Assembly (NCBI GenBank): GCA_903897005.1
Contig: CAITZZ010000383.1
Span: 1-34,189, forward strand
From: an uncultured beta proteobacterium
GTDB lineage: Bacteria > Pseudomonadota > Gammaproteobacteria > Burkholderiales > Burkholderiaceae_C
Direction: 5' to 3'
DNA length: 34,189 nt
Position 1 is the first letter of the stretch; the number at the start of each line of letters is the position of its first letter. The notes beneath the pieces were generated by a model that had not been told where the DNA came from, ran no database searches, and worked only from the letters and a program-made list of their open reading frames with translations. The translations under genes were made by a program, and so were the position numbers. Shown here piece after piece: positions 22,980-30,540 of the stretch.

Positions 22980-23675
22980 ATGTTGCGGCGAACCATCCAA
23001 AGGCTGCTTGATGCACTGCCGAGCCAGTGCCTGGTCTGCCATGCCTGGCCGAGTCAGCCCATTTGCGAAGCCTGCGTCAACCGCTTTGCCCAACCGAGGC
23101 CGCGTTGCCGGAGCTGCGCTCTGGCCCTGCCAGCCGGGGTGGCGCAGTGCGGCGAGTGCATCAAGCAGCCACCGCCGCTGGACCACTGCCTGGCCGCCGT
23201 CTCCTACGAGTACCCCTGGTCAGACCTGCTTGTCGGCTACAAGTTTCACGAGCATCCGGGGCGCGCCAGCGCGCTGGCGCTGCTGCTGCGCAGCGCGCCC
23301 TGGGTCGAGCCGGCGCTCGAAGCAGCCGATCTGGTACTGCCCATGCCACTGTCCAACGCACGCCTGCAAACGCGCGGCTTCAACCAGGCGCTGTTGCTGG
23401 CGCGAGCGCTGGCGCCCGAGAAGACCGAGCATCGCCTGCTGCTGCGCATCAAGGACACAGCACCTCAGAGCTCGCTGCGCCGCAGCGAGCGACTGAACAG
23501 TCTGAACGACGTCTTCGCCGTCGATCCAATGCAGCACAGCAAAATCAAAGGGGCACGACTGGTGCTGGTGGACGATGTCATGACCAGCGGTGCCTCGCTG
23601 TTTGGCGCGGCCCGGGTGCTGCGCACCGCTGGCGCCGCCCACATCACGGGCATCGTGATAGCCAGAACCGAATAG
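22980..23675 (+). CDS. comF: ComF family phosphoribosyltransferase-like protein
   Basis: 231 residues from ATG 22980. N-terminal zinc-binding part with Cys pairs (QCLVCHAW, ICEACVNRF, CRSCALAL, CGEC), then a type I phosphoribosyltransferase domain with LVLPMPLSNARLQTRGFNQALLLAR and the PRPP loop RLVLVDDVMTSGASLFGAA. ComF-type proteins (ComFC, GntX) are linked to DNA uptake, where a ComFA partner is present, or to unknown housekeeping roles in other bacteria. It is followed 8 bases later by trmL. Confidence 0.9.
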   Translation: MLRRTIQRLLDALPSQCLVCHAWPSQPICEACVNRFAQPRPRCRSCALALPAGVAQCGECIKQPPPLDHCLAAVSYEYPWSDLLVGYKFHEHPGRASALALLLRSAPWVEPALEAADLVLPMPLSNARLQTRGFNQALLLARALAPEKTEHRLLLRIKDTAPQSSLRRSERLNSLNDVFAVDPMQHSKIKGARLVLVDDVMTSGASLFGAARVLRTAGAAHITGIVIARTE

Positions 23676-23683
23676 CATTGGCC

Positions 23684-24151
23684 ATGTTCAATATCGTTCT
23701 GGTCGAGCCTGAAATCCCGCCCAACACCGGCAACATCATCCGGCTGGCGGCCAATACCGGCTGCACGCTGCATCTGGTCGAGCCGCTCGGTTTTTCGATG
23801 GACGACAAGCACATGCGCCGGGCTGGTCTGGACTACCACGAGTACGCCGAACTCAAGCGCCATGCCAGCTGGCAGGCTTTCCTGGACGCAGAACAGCCGT
23901 CATCTGAGCGCATGTTCGCCCTGACCACCCGCGCCAGTCGACTGGTGCACGACGTGCAGTTCACAGGCGGCGACTGGCTGGTGTTTGGCGCAGAGACGCG
24001 CGGCCTGAGCGAGGCCGTACGCCAATGCTTCGGCACCGCGCAGTGCCTGAAGTTGCCGATGCGCTCCGGCCAGCGCAGCCTGAACCTGTCGAACGCGGTC
24101 GCTGTTGCGGTGTTTGAAGCGTGGCGGCAAAATGGGTTCAAACCCGACTGA
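23684..24151 (+). CDS. trmL: tRNA (cytidine(34)-2'-O)-methyltransferase
   Basis: 155 residues from ATG 23684. SPOUT fold with the TrmL signatures MFNIVLVEPEIPPNTGNIIRLAANT at the start (Asn/Gly-rich motif 1), WLVFGAETRGLSE (motif 2) and MRSGQRSLNLSNAVAVAVFEAWRQ at the trefoil knot (motif 3). The short length, lacking an extra RNA-binding domain, fits TrmL (YibK). It methylates the wobble ribose of tRNA-Leu isoacceptors. It is immediately downstream of comF, probably cotranscribed. Confidence 0.93.
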   Translation: MFNIVLVEPEIPPNTGNIIRLAANTGCTLHLVEPLGFSMDDKHMRRAGLDYHEYAELKRHASWQAFLDAEQPSSERMFALTTRASRLVHDVQFTGGDWLVFGAETRGLSEAVRQCFGTAQCLKLPMRSGQRSLNLSNAVAVAVFEAWRQNGFKPD

Positions 24152-24160
24152 GGAGATTTC

Positions 24161-26008
24161 ATGCCTGCATCGACGCTCCAAGCCGAAAATGCGCTTCCCC
24201 CGTCACCTCCAGGCTCGCAGATTGCACGGATCAGGTTGGGGATCGGCCTGCTGCAGGGCGGCACGCTGTACTTCCTGTACCGCGCAGCAAAAGACCTGAC
24301 CTGGCCAGCCACCGATCCGCTGCTGTTTGCGCCCCTGCTGCTGGTCTTCATTTTTGTGCCTGTGCTGCTGATGTCGGCGCTGGGTCATCTGGCTGGCAAG
24401 AGTCTGTGGCGATGGATGCTGCTGGCCACGGTGATAGCCGCCGGTCTGGCCTTCCATGATGTTTGGCGCAACATCGGTGCACCGGTAAGCGCGGACTATG
24501 GCGGCGCCCTGCCCAAGGCACCGTACCCGTCGCCTCTGCTTTCGCTGTTTGGCGCAGTCGGGTTTTACATTGCGCACAGCCTGGTGCTTGCATCGGCCAC
24601 AGAGCGACGAACGATCGCCAGCTACCCCAGCTACTTTGACAGTGCCTGGAAGCTGCTGATTCAGATCCAGTTCTCCGCCCTGTTTGTCGGGGCTTTCTGG
24701 GCGGTCTTGGGGCTGGGCGCCGCCATGTTCAAACTCATTCAATTGAGTTTCTTCATGGACTTGCTGAAAGAGCCCTGGTTTGCCATTCCCGTCACTGCTT
24801 TTGCGTTTGCCTGCGCGCTGCACCTGACCGATGTACGGCCCGCCATCGTGCAGGGAATTCGCAACCTGCTGCTGGTTCTGTTGTCATGGATCCTGCCGGT
24901 GGCGGTGCTCATCATCGGCGCCTTCCTGGCCAGCATGCCCTTCACCGGCATGGAGCACCTGTGGGCAACCCGACACGCAAGCGCACTGCTGCTGTCGGCA
25001 GCAGCAGTTCTGGTTATCCTGATCAACACCGCCTTTCAGAACGGCGCGATTGCAGACGAGGTGGCGCGCGTGCTGCGCGTCAGCGCCAGGCTCGCTTGCG
25101 GCTTGTTGTTACCCCTGGTTGCCATAGCCACTTACGCACTCGGTTTGCGCGTCGGCGAATACGGCTGGACGACCGACCGCATCATCGCCGCTTGCTGCCT
25201 CGCCGTGGCAAGCTGCTACGCACTCGGTTATGCATGGGCCGCGAGCCGACGCTCGGGCTGGCTGGCGCCGATGGCAAGCGTCAATATCGCCACCGCCTTC
25301 ATCATCCTGGCGGTGCTGCTGGCTTTGTTCTCGCCGGTACTTGACCCAGCCCGAATCTCGGTCGCCGATCAAATGGCACGACTGGAAAATGGCCAGCAAA
25401 GGGCTGACAACTTTGACTTTGACTACCTCAGATTCGAAGGCAAACGCTACGGCAGCGCAGCACTGGAGCAACTCAAGAGCAACACACAGGGCCGGGATGC
25501 TGCACTGCTGCAGATCAAGGCCGCACAGTCGCTGGAGAAGACGAGCCCACGCGAGCGCGCCGACGTGCGTCCGACCTTGGCCGACCTGCGCACCAATCTG
25601 AAATTCTGGCCCCAAGACAAACAGTTGCCCGAATCTTTTCTGACACAGGACTGGCGCAAGGAGACCAACCCGTGGCGCCTGCCAGACTGCTTCAGGAACC
25701 GGGCTACGGTCTGTGACGTTTACGCCATCCAATCTGATGCCGAGCCCAAGACCTCCTTGCTGGTGGTGGGACAGGACCGCGACCGTGCTCAGGCTGCGCT
25801 GTTTGCGCAAGGCCCGGACACGCGCTGGCGTTTGGCTGCAGTTCTACCGCCCGATTTTTCCAAGTGCGCACTGTTTCGCGACAAGCTCCGAGCGGGCGAG
25901 TTCAGTCTGGTGCCACCTGCCCTCAAAGATCTCGAAATAGCTGGTCGGCGCATCCGGTTTTTGCCGGTGGACGATCCAGGCGCAAATTGCCCCCGAGCAA
26001 AGAACTAG
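24161..26008 (+). CDS. DUF4153 multi-spanning membrane protein
   Basis: 615 residues with about ten or more hydrophobic helices over the first 400 residues (e.g. [63 protein letters not shown]). A soluble C-terminal region of about 200 residues begins near RISVADQMARLENGQQRADN and has Cys residues near the end (CFRNRATVCDVY, FSKCALF, PGANCPRAK). The membrane part fits DUF4153; the function is unknown. The gene has a good GAGGAG site (GAGGAGATTTCATG) and starts 9 bases after trmL, so it looks like part of the comF-trmL transcription unit. Confidence 0.8.
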   Translation: MPASTLQAENALPPSPPGSQIARIRLGIGLLQGGTLYFLYRAAKDLTWPATDPLLFAPLLLVFIFVPVLLMSALGHLAGKSLWRWMLLATVIAAGLAFHDVWRNIGAPVSADYGGALPKAPYPSPLLSLFGAVGFYIAHSLVLASATERRTIASYPSYFDSAWKLLIQIQFSALFVGAFWAVLGLGAAMFKLIQLSFFMDLLKEPWFAIPVTAFAFACALHLTDVRPAIVQGIRNLLLVLLSWILPVAVLIIGAFLASMPFTGMEHLWATRHASALLLSAAAVLVILINTAFQNGAIADEVARVLRVSARLACGLLLPLVAIATYALGLRVGEYGWTTDRIIAACCLAVASCYALGYAWAASRRSGWLAPMASVNIATAFIILAVLLALFSPVLDPARISVADQMARLENGQQRADNFDFDYLRFEGKRYGSAALEQLKSNTQGRDAALLQIKAAQSLEKTSPRERADVRPTLADLRTNLKFWPQDKQLPESFLTQDWRKETNPWRLPDCFRNRATVCDVYAIQSDAEPKTSLLVVGQDRDRAQAALFAQGPDTRWRLAAVLPPDFSKCALFRDKLRAGEFSLVPPALKDLEIAGRRIRFLPVDDPGANCPRAKN

Positions 26009-26026
26009 ACACAGCAAGGACTTCTC

Positions 26027-26377
26027 ATGATCACCCTCTACGGCATCCCCAACTGCGACACCGTCAAAAAGGCGCGCGCCTGGCTCAGCGAGCACGCTGT
26101 GCCCTACCAGTTTCACGATTTCAAGAAACAGGGCGTGCCGCCGGCACAACTCGATGTCTGGCTGCAAGCCGTGGGCTGGGAAACACTGGTGAATCGCAAA
26201 GGTACGATGTGGCGCAAGCTCGACGCCGCCGCGCAGACGGCCGTGGTGGACGCCGCCAGCGCGCGGGCGCTGGTGCTGACGCAAGCCAGCATCATCAAGC
26301 GCCCGGTGGTGGAGTGGATGGACGGCGCTGTGAGCGTCGGCTTCAAGCCCGAAGCCTTTGCCCGGCGCTGCGGCTAG
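26027..26377 (+). CDS. ArsC/Spx-type thioredoxin-fold reductase (YffB-like)
   Basis: 116 residues. It starts ITLYGIPNCDTVKKARAWL, where Cys9 is the single catalytic Cys of the ArsC/YffB fold, and continues with PYQFHDFKKQGV and the late ASIIKRPVVEW motif with the conserved RP. YffB-like proteins have the arsenate reductase fold but are thought to act as glutathione-dependent thiol reductases. No other ars genes are near, so arsenate reduction is unlikely. Its end overlaps that of the convergent MaoC-type gene by 4 bases. Confidence 0.88.
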   Translation: MITLYGIPNCDTVKKARAWLSEHAVPYQFHDFKKQGVPPAQLDVWLQAVGWETLVNRKGTMWRKLDAAAQTAVVDAASARALVLTQASIIKRPVVEWMDGAVSVGFKPEAFARRCG

Positions 26378-26829
26378 GGGTAGTAGCGCGCCATTGATTC
26401 GGCGACGCAGACCGGCTTGGTTCCGCCTTCGCGCTCGACCGTGGTCTCCCAGGTCATCTGCACGCCGCCCTGATCGATGGGCTCGCACTTCTGCAACTTC
26501 ATGCGTCCACGCAGACGGCTACCCACCGGCACCGGCGCCGGAAAGCGCACCTTGTTCAGACCGTAATTGACACCCATGCGGGTCTCTTCGATCTTGAGCG
26601 AGGAAATGAAGAACTGCGGCAGCAGGGACAGCGTCAGATAACCATGCGCAATCGGGCCGCCAAAAGGCCCGGCCTTGGCTTTTTCCACATCCACATGAAT
26701 CCATTGATGGTCGCCGGTGGCCTGCGCAAACTGATTGACCTGTTCCTGGGTGATGGTGATCCAGTCGCTGACCACGACCTCCTGGCCCACCAGAGCCGCC
26801 AGATCGGAAAGGGTTTGAAGTGTTTTCAT
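26374..26829 (-). CDS. MaoC family dehydratase (hot-dog fold)
   Basis: 151 residues of single hot-dog fold. The hydratase-2 active-site signature is visible: FAQATGDHQWIHVDVEKAKAGPFGGPIAHGYLTLS, with Asp40 and His45 of the catalytic pair, and the NYGLNKVRFPAPVPVGSRLRGR strand typical of NodN/MaoC-like proteins. It probably hydrates trans-2-enoyl-CoA esters, and may feed (R)-3-hydroxyacyl-CoA to PHA synthesis or take part in degradation. This is inference from the family and from the presence of a phasin gene in the window. Confidence 0.88.
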   Translation of the reverse strand: MKTLQTLSDLAALVGQEVVVSDWITITQEQVNQFAQATGDHQWIHVDVEKAKAGPFGGPIAHGYLTLSLLPQFFISSLKIEETRMGVNYGLNKVRFPAPVPVGSRLRGRMKLQKCEPIDQGGVQMTWETTVEREGGTKPVCVAESMARYYP

Positions 26830-26864
26830 GGCGCCACTGTAGCAATGTGGGCTCGGTACGCATG

Positions 26865-27086
26865 TCAGATCGGTGACAAAGCCGCCGCCGTGACCTTGTG
26901 CGTGGACGCCCGCGTGGGAGTCGCAAAGGCTTGCTCAGCCAACTCACGCTTGCTTTGCAGCAGCAATTCGATCTCGGATGGTGTCAATCGCCTCGGTGCG
27001 GGCGAGGTACCGAGCTTCTGATTCAGTAAGCGCGTCGAAGGCGTGAGCGAATTGTCCGATCCACCAGTTTTCAAGTTCTGTTCCAT
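26865..27086 (-). CDS. Small hypothetical protein overlapping the phosphoribosyltransferase gene
   Basis: 73 residues from ATG 27086, preceded by TTGAGGGG at 6 bases. Rich in polar residues, with one likely helical segment, TPSEIELLLQSKRELAEQAF, and no membrane helix. Its first 143 bases overlap the end of the phosphoribosyltransferase gene in another frame of the same strand, and the rest extends 79 bases beyond. I do not recognise the family. The helix motif resembles short proteins I associate with plasmid-type phosphoribosyltransferase loci, but this is uncertain. Confidence 0.45.
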   Translation of the reverse strand: MEQNLKTGGSDNSLTPSTRLLNQKLGTSPAPRRLTPSEIELLLQSKRELAEQAFATPTRASTHKVTAAALSPI

Positions 27087-27666
27087 GTTTGCCCCTCAAT
27101 TCTTGCAAGCGCTCTGACGATAGTGCGAGTTTGGCGGAATGAGGCTTGCCCGTCAAGGATACTGCCGCAAGCACTTTGCCGCCCTGGGATTCGATATAGC
27201 CCCTCAAATTCGCCAGCGTACCACCCATGCCGACGAAATCATCGACCAGTACGTACTCGCAACCGTTTTGCACTGTGCCAGCGAACTCCGCTTGACGCGC
27301 CAATCGCGAAAACCCGTCAGCACCAGTGTGTGTCACCACGTTGATTTGCGCCACACCCAGGTCATGAGACCAACCGACGGCCTTGCTGATCTCCACTGCA
27401 AACGCTTCGGGAATAGCGTTTATGCCTTCGCGCTCGTACGCATGGGCGCTCACCAGCGTGGGCGTGTGAGCTCGCAACAAATCGACGAGTCGCTGGTTTT
27501 GCTGCTCACTCATCGTGTCGTTAACCAGCGCTGTTGCCGACCGCCCGTCCCCCGCTTTGGCTGCCTTATAGGCTGGATGCTGCTTTACCGCCGACTCACC
27601 CGCGTGAATCAGCACATCGGGGAAGTTTCCCCACGGGGTGCGCGGCGGTTTGATGGTTGCTGACAT
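26944..27666 (-). CDS. Phosphoribosyltransferase family protein
   Basis: 240 residues from ATG 27666 (MSATIKPPRTPWGNFP). The type I PRTase PRPP loop is visible at CEYVLVDDFVGMGGTLANLRG, with a hydrophobic strand before the DD pair. The N-terminal third (HAGESAVKQHPAYKAAKAGDGRSATALVND) and a C-terminal ESEARYLARTEAIDTIRDRI are typical of a group of uncharacterised PRTases often found on plasmids and islands. It has no recognisable nucleobase specificity loop. A clear ribosome site is absent. The strand matches the genes around it, but its neighbours are not purine or pyrimidine salvage genes. Confidence 0.8.
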   Translation of the reverse strand: MSATIKPPRTPWGNFPDVLIHAGESAVKQHPAYKAAKAGDGRSATALVNDTMSEQQNQRLVDLLRAHTPTLVSAHAYEREGINAIPEAFAVEISKAVGWSHDLGVAQINVVTHTGADGFSRLARQAEFAGTVQNGCEYVLVDDFVGMGGTLANLRGYIESQGGKVLAAVSLTGKPHSAKLALSSERLQELRGKHGTELENWWIGQFAHAFDALTESEARYLARTEAIDTIRDRIAAAKQA

Positions 27667-27701
27667 GCTTTGAATTTTCTCACGCGCGCCAAGTATTGCA
27701 A

Positions 27702-27797
27702 CTAACCCATCGCATCCCACAGCAACTTGATGGGCGTGAGAAACATGCCCAGGTACACGAGGCGATAAAACAGCAGCGGATTCATGCGCCGCGTCAT
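27702..27797 (-). CDS. 31-residue membrane-type small ORF behind the thiolase gene
   Basis: From ATG 27797 to TAG 27704-27702 the frame reads MTRRMNPLLFYRLVYLGMFL then TPIKLLWDAMG. One hydrophobic helix follows a positively charged start. It begins 8 bases after the thiolase stop with GGCGG next to the ATG (a second ATG lies at 27785), suggesting translational coupling. The ORF is too short for usual gene finding and I know no family, so it is a candidate only. Confidence 0.4.
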   Translation of the reverse strand: MTRRMNPLLFYRLVYLGMFLTPIKLLWDAMG

Positions 27798-27805
27798 CCG
27801 CCGAA

Positions 27806-29008
27806 TCAGACCCGTTCAAGGATTAGCGCAATACCCTGCCCGACGCCAATGCACATGGTGCACAGGGCGTAGCGGCCGCCGCCCTCATGCAACTGATTGA
27901 CCGCAGTCGTGGCGAGTCGCGCGCCGGAGGCTCCCAAGGGATGCCCCAGCGCAATCGCACCGCCCCAGCGGTTCACGCGCTCGTCATCGTCCTGCAAGCC
28001 CAGCAGCCGCAGCACGGCCAGGCCTTGCGCGGCAAAGGCTTCGTTGAGTTCAATCACATCGAGTTGCGCCAACGTCAGGCCGGTCAGCGCCAGCACTTTT
28101 TGCGTGGCCGGTGCCGGGCCTATGCCCATGACACGTGGCGCGACGCCGGCGGTGGCCATGCCGAGCACGCGCGCCCGGGGCGTCAAGCCGTTCTTCGCCG
28201 CCGTCGCTTCATCGGCCAGCAGCAAGGCGCAGGCGCCATCATTCACGCCGCTGGCATTGCCGGCAGTCACCGTACCCTCAGGGCGCACGATGGGCTTGAG
28301 TTTGGCCAGCGCCTCCAGACTGGTTTCGCGCGGGTGCTCGTCCTTGTCGACGATCAGCGGATCGCCCTTTTTCTGCGCCAGACTGACCGGCGTGATTTCA
28401 CGCGCCAGGTGCCCTGCCTTTTGCGCTGCCACGGCTTTCATCTGGCTGGCCAGTGCCATTTTGTCCTGCGCTTCGCGGCTGATTCTGTGTTCAACGGCCA
28501 CGTTCTCCGCCGTCTCCGGCATGGCGTCGGTGCCATACTTTTCTTTCATCAGCTTGTTGATGAAACGCCAGCCGATGGTGGTATCAAAAACCGCGTTGTT
28601 GCGGCCAAAAGCGCTGTCCATCTTGGGCATCACAAAGGGGGCCCGGCTCATGCTCTCCACACCGCCGGCAATCATCAGGCTGGCTTCGCCAGCGCGGATG
28701 GCACGCGCTGCCGTACCCAGCGCGTCCAGGCCCGAGCCACAGAGGCGGTTGATGGTGGCGCCGGGCACGTCCAGCGGCAAGCCCGCCAGCAGCGAAGCCA
28801 TGTGGGCCACATTGCGGTTGTCCTCACCAGCTTGATTGGCGCAGCCAAACAGCACGTCGGTCACGGCTTGCCAGTCGACCTGCGGGTTGCGTGCCATCAG
28901 GGCCTTGAGCGGGAGTGCCGCCAGATCGTCGGTGCGCACGCTCGACAGCGCGCCACCGTAGCGGCCAAAAGGGGTGCGGATAGCGTCGCAGATGAAGGCT
29001 TGAGGCAT
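27806..29008 (-). CDS. pcaF: 3-oxoadipyl-CoA thiolase
   Basis: 400 residues from ATG 29008, the usual PcaF/PaaJ length. Catalytic residues are visible: the nucleophilic Cys in NRLCGSGLDALGTAARAI, His in GGAIALGHPLGASGARL and Cys in YALCTMCIGVGQGIAL. The start AFICDAIRTPFGRYGGALS and FINKLMKEKYGTDAMPETAENVA favour the 3-oxoadipyl-CoA thiolase group over acetoacetyl-CoA thiolases. It cleaves 3-oxoadipyl-CoA to succinyl-CoA and acetyl-CoA in aromatic breakdown. No other beta-ketoadipate or phenylacetate genes are in the window. It diverges from the DUF1841 gene. Confidence 0.88.
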   Translation of the reverse strand: MPQAFICDAIRTPFGRYGGALSSVRTDDLAALPLKALMARNPQVDWQAVTDVLFGCANQAGEDNRNVAHMASLLAGLPLDVPGATINRLCGSGLDALGTAARAIRAGEASLMIAGGVESMSRAPFVMPKMDSAFGRNNAVFDTTIGWRFINKLMKEKYGTDAMPETAENVAVEHRISREAQDKMALASQMKAVAAQKAGHLAREITPVSLAQKKGDPLIVDKDEHPRETSLEALAKLKPIVRPEGTVTAGNASGVNDGACALLLADEATAAKNGLTPRARVLGMATAGVAPRVMGIGPAPATQKVLALTGLTLAQLDVIELNEAFAAQGLAVLRLLGLQDDDERVNRWGGAIALGHPLGASGARLATTAVNQLHEGGGRYALCTMCIGVGQGIALILERV

Positions 29009-29061
29009 GGCGTTCGTCCTGAATGAAAAACCCCATTTTCGCCGCAAGCAAGCCGGCCTGG

Positions 29062-29090
29062 CTGATAAGTCCGCGACAGCGCGCGACAAT
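29062..29090 (+). promoter_or_regulatory. Candidate promoter of the DUF1841 gene, possibly leaderless
   Basis: CTGATA (29062-29067), a 17-base spacer and GACAAT (29085-29090). The -10 ends 10 bases before the ATG at 29100, so transcription would start within a few bases of the start codon. No ribosome site is seen before the ATG, consistent with a leaderless message. Confidence 0.35.
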
Positions 29091-29099
29091 ACGCCCACT

Positions 29100-29534
29100 A
29101 TGTTTTCACCTTCCCAAGCCGATGTTCGCCGCTATTTCTGCGAGGTGTACGCCAAATCGCAGGCTGGCCAACCCCTTGAAGCGCTGGAGACCATTGCCAG
29201 CCTGTGGATCGCCGAGCACCCCGAATACCATGCCGATCTGGCCGATGTGGAGCGCGCCCTGGGCGCCATGCTGCAGGTCGAGGAAGGCAAGACCAATCCG
29301 TTCCTGCACCTGTCCATGCACCTGTCGATCAGCGAGCAGTGCAGCATCGATCAGCCGCGTGGCATCCGCCAGGCGGTCGAATTACTGACGCACCGTCGCA
29401 ATTCGCTGCATCTGGCGCACCACGAGGCCATGGAATGTCTTGGAAAAATGTTGTGGGAAAGCCAGCGCGCCGGACGACCTCCCGATGGCGACGCCTACAT
29501 CGCCTGCGTGCAGCGGCACGCTACACGCGACTGA
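29100..29534 (+). CDS. DUF1841 family protein
   Basis: 144 residues from ATG 29100 (MFSPSQADVRRYFCEVYAK). All-helical, with the DUF1841 features FLHLSMHLSISEQCSIDQPRGIRQAVE (conserved NPFLHLSMHL) and LAHHEAMECLGKMLWESQRAG near the end. The family is widespread in betaproteobacteria with unknown function; the His/Glu-rich helices (HLAHHEAMECLG) suggest a metal site, which is inference. Convergent with the cytochrome c gene. Confidence 0.9.
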   Translation: MFSPSQADVRRYFCEVYAKSQAGQPLEALETIASLWIAEHPEYHADLADVERALGAMLQVEEGKTNPFLHLSMHLSISEQCSIDQPRGIRQAVELLTHRRNSLHLAHHEAMECLGKMLWESQRAGRPPDGDAYIACVQRHATRD

Positions 29535-29549
29535 GCCGCGAGGCTCGGC

Positions 29550-30215
29550 TCAGCGAAAACGGCTCGGCTGAACCGTCTGCAACTCGCCGGGCAAACTGCC
29601 GATGTAGTTCGCCAGTTCCTTCATGTCGGCATTGGAAAACTGCTTGGCTATGCCGCCCATGATCGGGTGGCTGCGGCCGATTTGCGGCTTGTCGGTGATG
29701 CGGTAAGACTTGAGCGCCACATAAATATAGTCGCTGTGCTGGCCGGCAATCTTCGGGTAGGTGGGGTCGATCGGCTTGCTGAAATTGACGCCATGGCAAG
29801 CGGCACAGCCGCCCTTGGCAACCAGTTCCATGGCTTTCACGGTACCCGCAGCGGCTTCCGCTGGTGCCACCGAGGCGGTGGCCGAACCACTGGTCTCGTA
29901 ATAGGCTGCCAGATCTGCAATGTCCTGCTCTGTCAGCGACGCGGCCACCGCCTTCATGGAGGGGTGCTTGCGTTCGCCCTTCTTGTAAGCGCTCAGCGCG
30001 GCACTGATGTATTTGGCGCCCTGCCCCGAAATCTTGGGCACGCGGTGCACCTCAGGAAACCCGATGTGATAACCCACAATGCCGTGGCAGCCCACGCACA
30101 AGGCGTTCTTCTTGCTTCCTGCCAGTGCGTCACCCTTGATCTCCTGCGCATAAGCTGACAAGGCCGTCACGGAGGCGACGACCAAAATGGAAGCTGACAG
30201 CAGTACTTTGTTCAT
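29550..30215 (-). CDS. Diheme cytochrome c (cytochrome c4-like)
   Basis: 221 residues from ATG 30215 (MNKVLLSASILVVASVTALSAYAQ; an ATG at 30230 is possible). Signal peptide with Ala-x-Ala-type cleavage near AYAQ. Two class I heme domains, with CVGCHG (first) and CAACHG (second), and distal Met ligands probably in KHPSMKAVA and SHPIMGGIA. Two-domain c4-type proteins shuttle electrons to terminal oxidases such as the aa3- or cbb3-type enzymes, so it could feed the cox locus of this window. It has its own probable promoter. Confidence 0.92.
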   Translation of the reverse strand: MNKVLLSASILVVASVTALSAYAQEIKGDALAGSKKNALCVGCHGIVGYHIGFPEVHRVPKISGQGAKYISAALSAYKKGERKHPSMKAVAASLTEQDIADLAAYYETSGSATASVAPAEAAAGTVKAMELVAKGGCAACHGVNFSKPIDPTYPKIAGQHSDYIYVALKSYRITDKPQIGRSHPIMGGIAKQFSNADMKELANYIGSLPGELQTVQPSRFR

Positions 30216-30257
30216 TTTGAGGGCAATCAAATTCGCTCGGGTTTCGATGGGCAGCGG

Positions 30258-30263
30258 ATTATA
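30258..30263 (-). promoter_or_regulatory. -10 element of the cytochrome c gene
   Basis: Exact TATAAT on the minus strand, 42 bases before the ATG at 30215. I find no good -35 at the usual distance, so an activator or another sigma factor may be needed. Confidence 0.4.
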
Positions 30264-30359
30264 TCGATCAGGCGCCAGTTCTGCTTGAGTCGGGCGCAGA
30301 CCGCAATAAAGCCTTCGGCTCCGTCGTTACGCCGCCTGGCTGCTATTGCGCCGCTTGAT

Positions 30360-30514
30360 TGTCATTGCGCCGCTTGGTTGTCATTGCGGGCACTTTTCTG
30401 TCATTGCGGGCCACGACCCGCAATCCAGTAGTGGCGTGGCACTGGATCCCGGGTCAGGCCCGGGATGACAGCTGAGGCGCCCGGGATGACAAATCCTGAA
30501 GCCCGGGATGACAA
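30360..30514. repeat. Dispersed palindromic repeat, copy 2, with iterated ends
   Basis: Core 30399-30470 is near identical to 11367-11437 (TGTCATTGCGGGCC ... CACTGGATCCCGGG ... CCCGGGATGACA). On its left TGTCATTGCG recurs (near 30360 and 30379). On its right CCCGGGATGACA recurs twice (30481-30492 and about 30502-30513). The result is three left ends followed by three right ends, which suggests end duplication by slippage or nested insertion. Confidence 0.72.
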
Positions 30515-30540
30515 TTGGTTGTCATCAAGAGGCGGTCAAG

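Larger units (their letters stand above)
30216..30540. other. Gene-free repeat-rich gap
   Basis: 325 bases between the cytochrome c gene and the AAA_14 gene, both on the minus strand. It holds the -10 element at 30258-30263 and then, from about 30360, a block of dispersed repeats. No credible ORF. Confidence 0.6.

Noticed and set aside
26027-26377. Arsenate reductase of an ars operon
   Set aside because: No arsR, arsB or acr3 nearby, and the sequence is closer to the YffB-type group.
27887-29026. 379-codon plus-strand frame opposite pcaF
   Set aside because: Antisense shadow of a GC-rich thiolase gene, without motifs or a ribosome site.
30360-30514. CRISPR array, suggested by the iterated TGTCATTGCG / CCCGGGATGACA units
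   Set aside because: Units are palindromic, unequal in spacing and occur as left ends followed by right ends, not as equal direct repeats with unique spacers; no cas genes are near.
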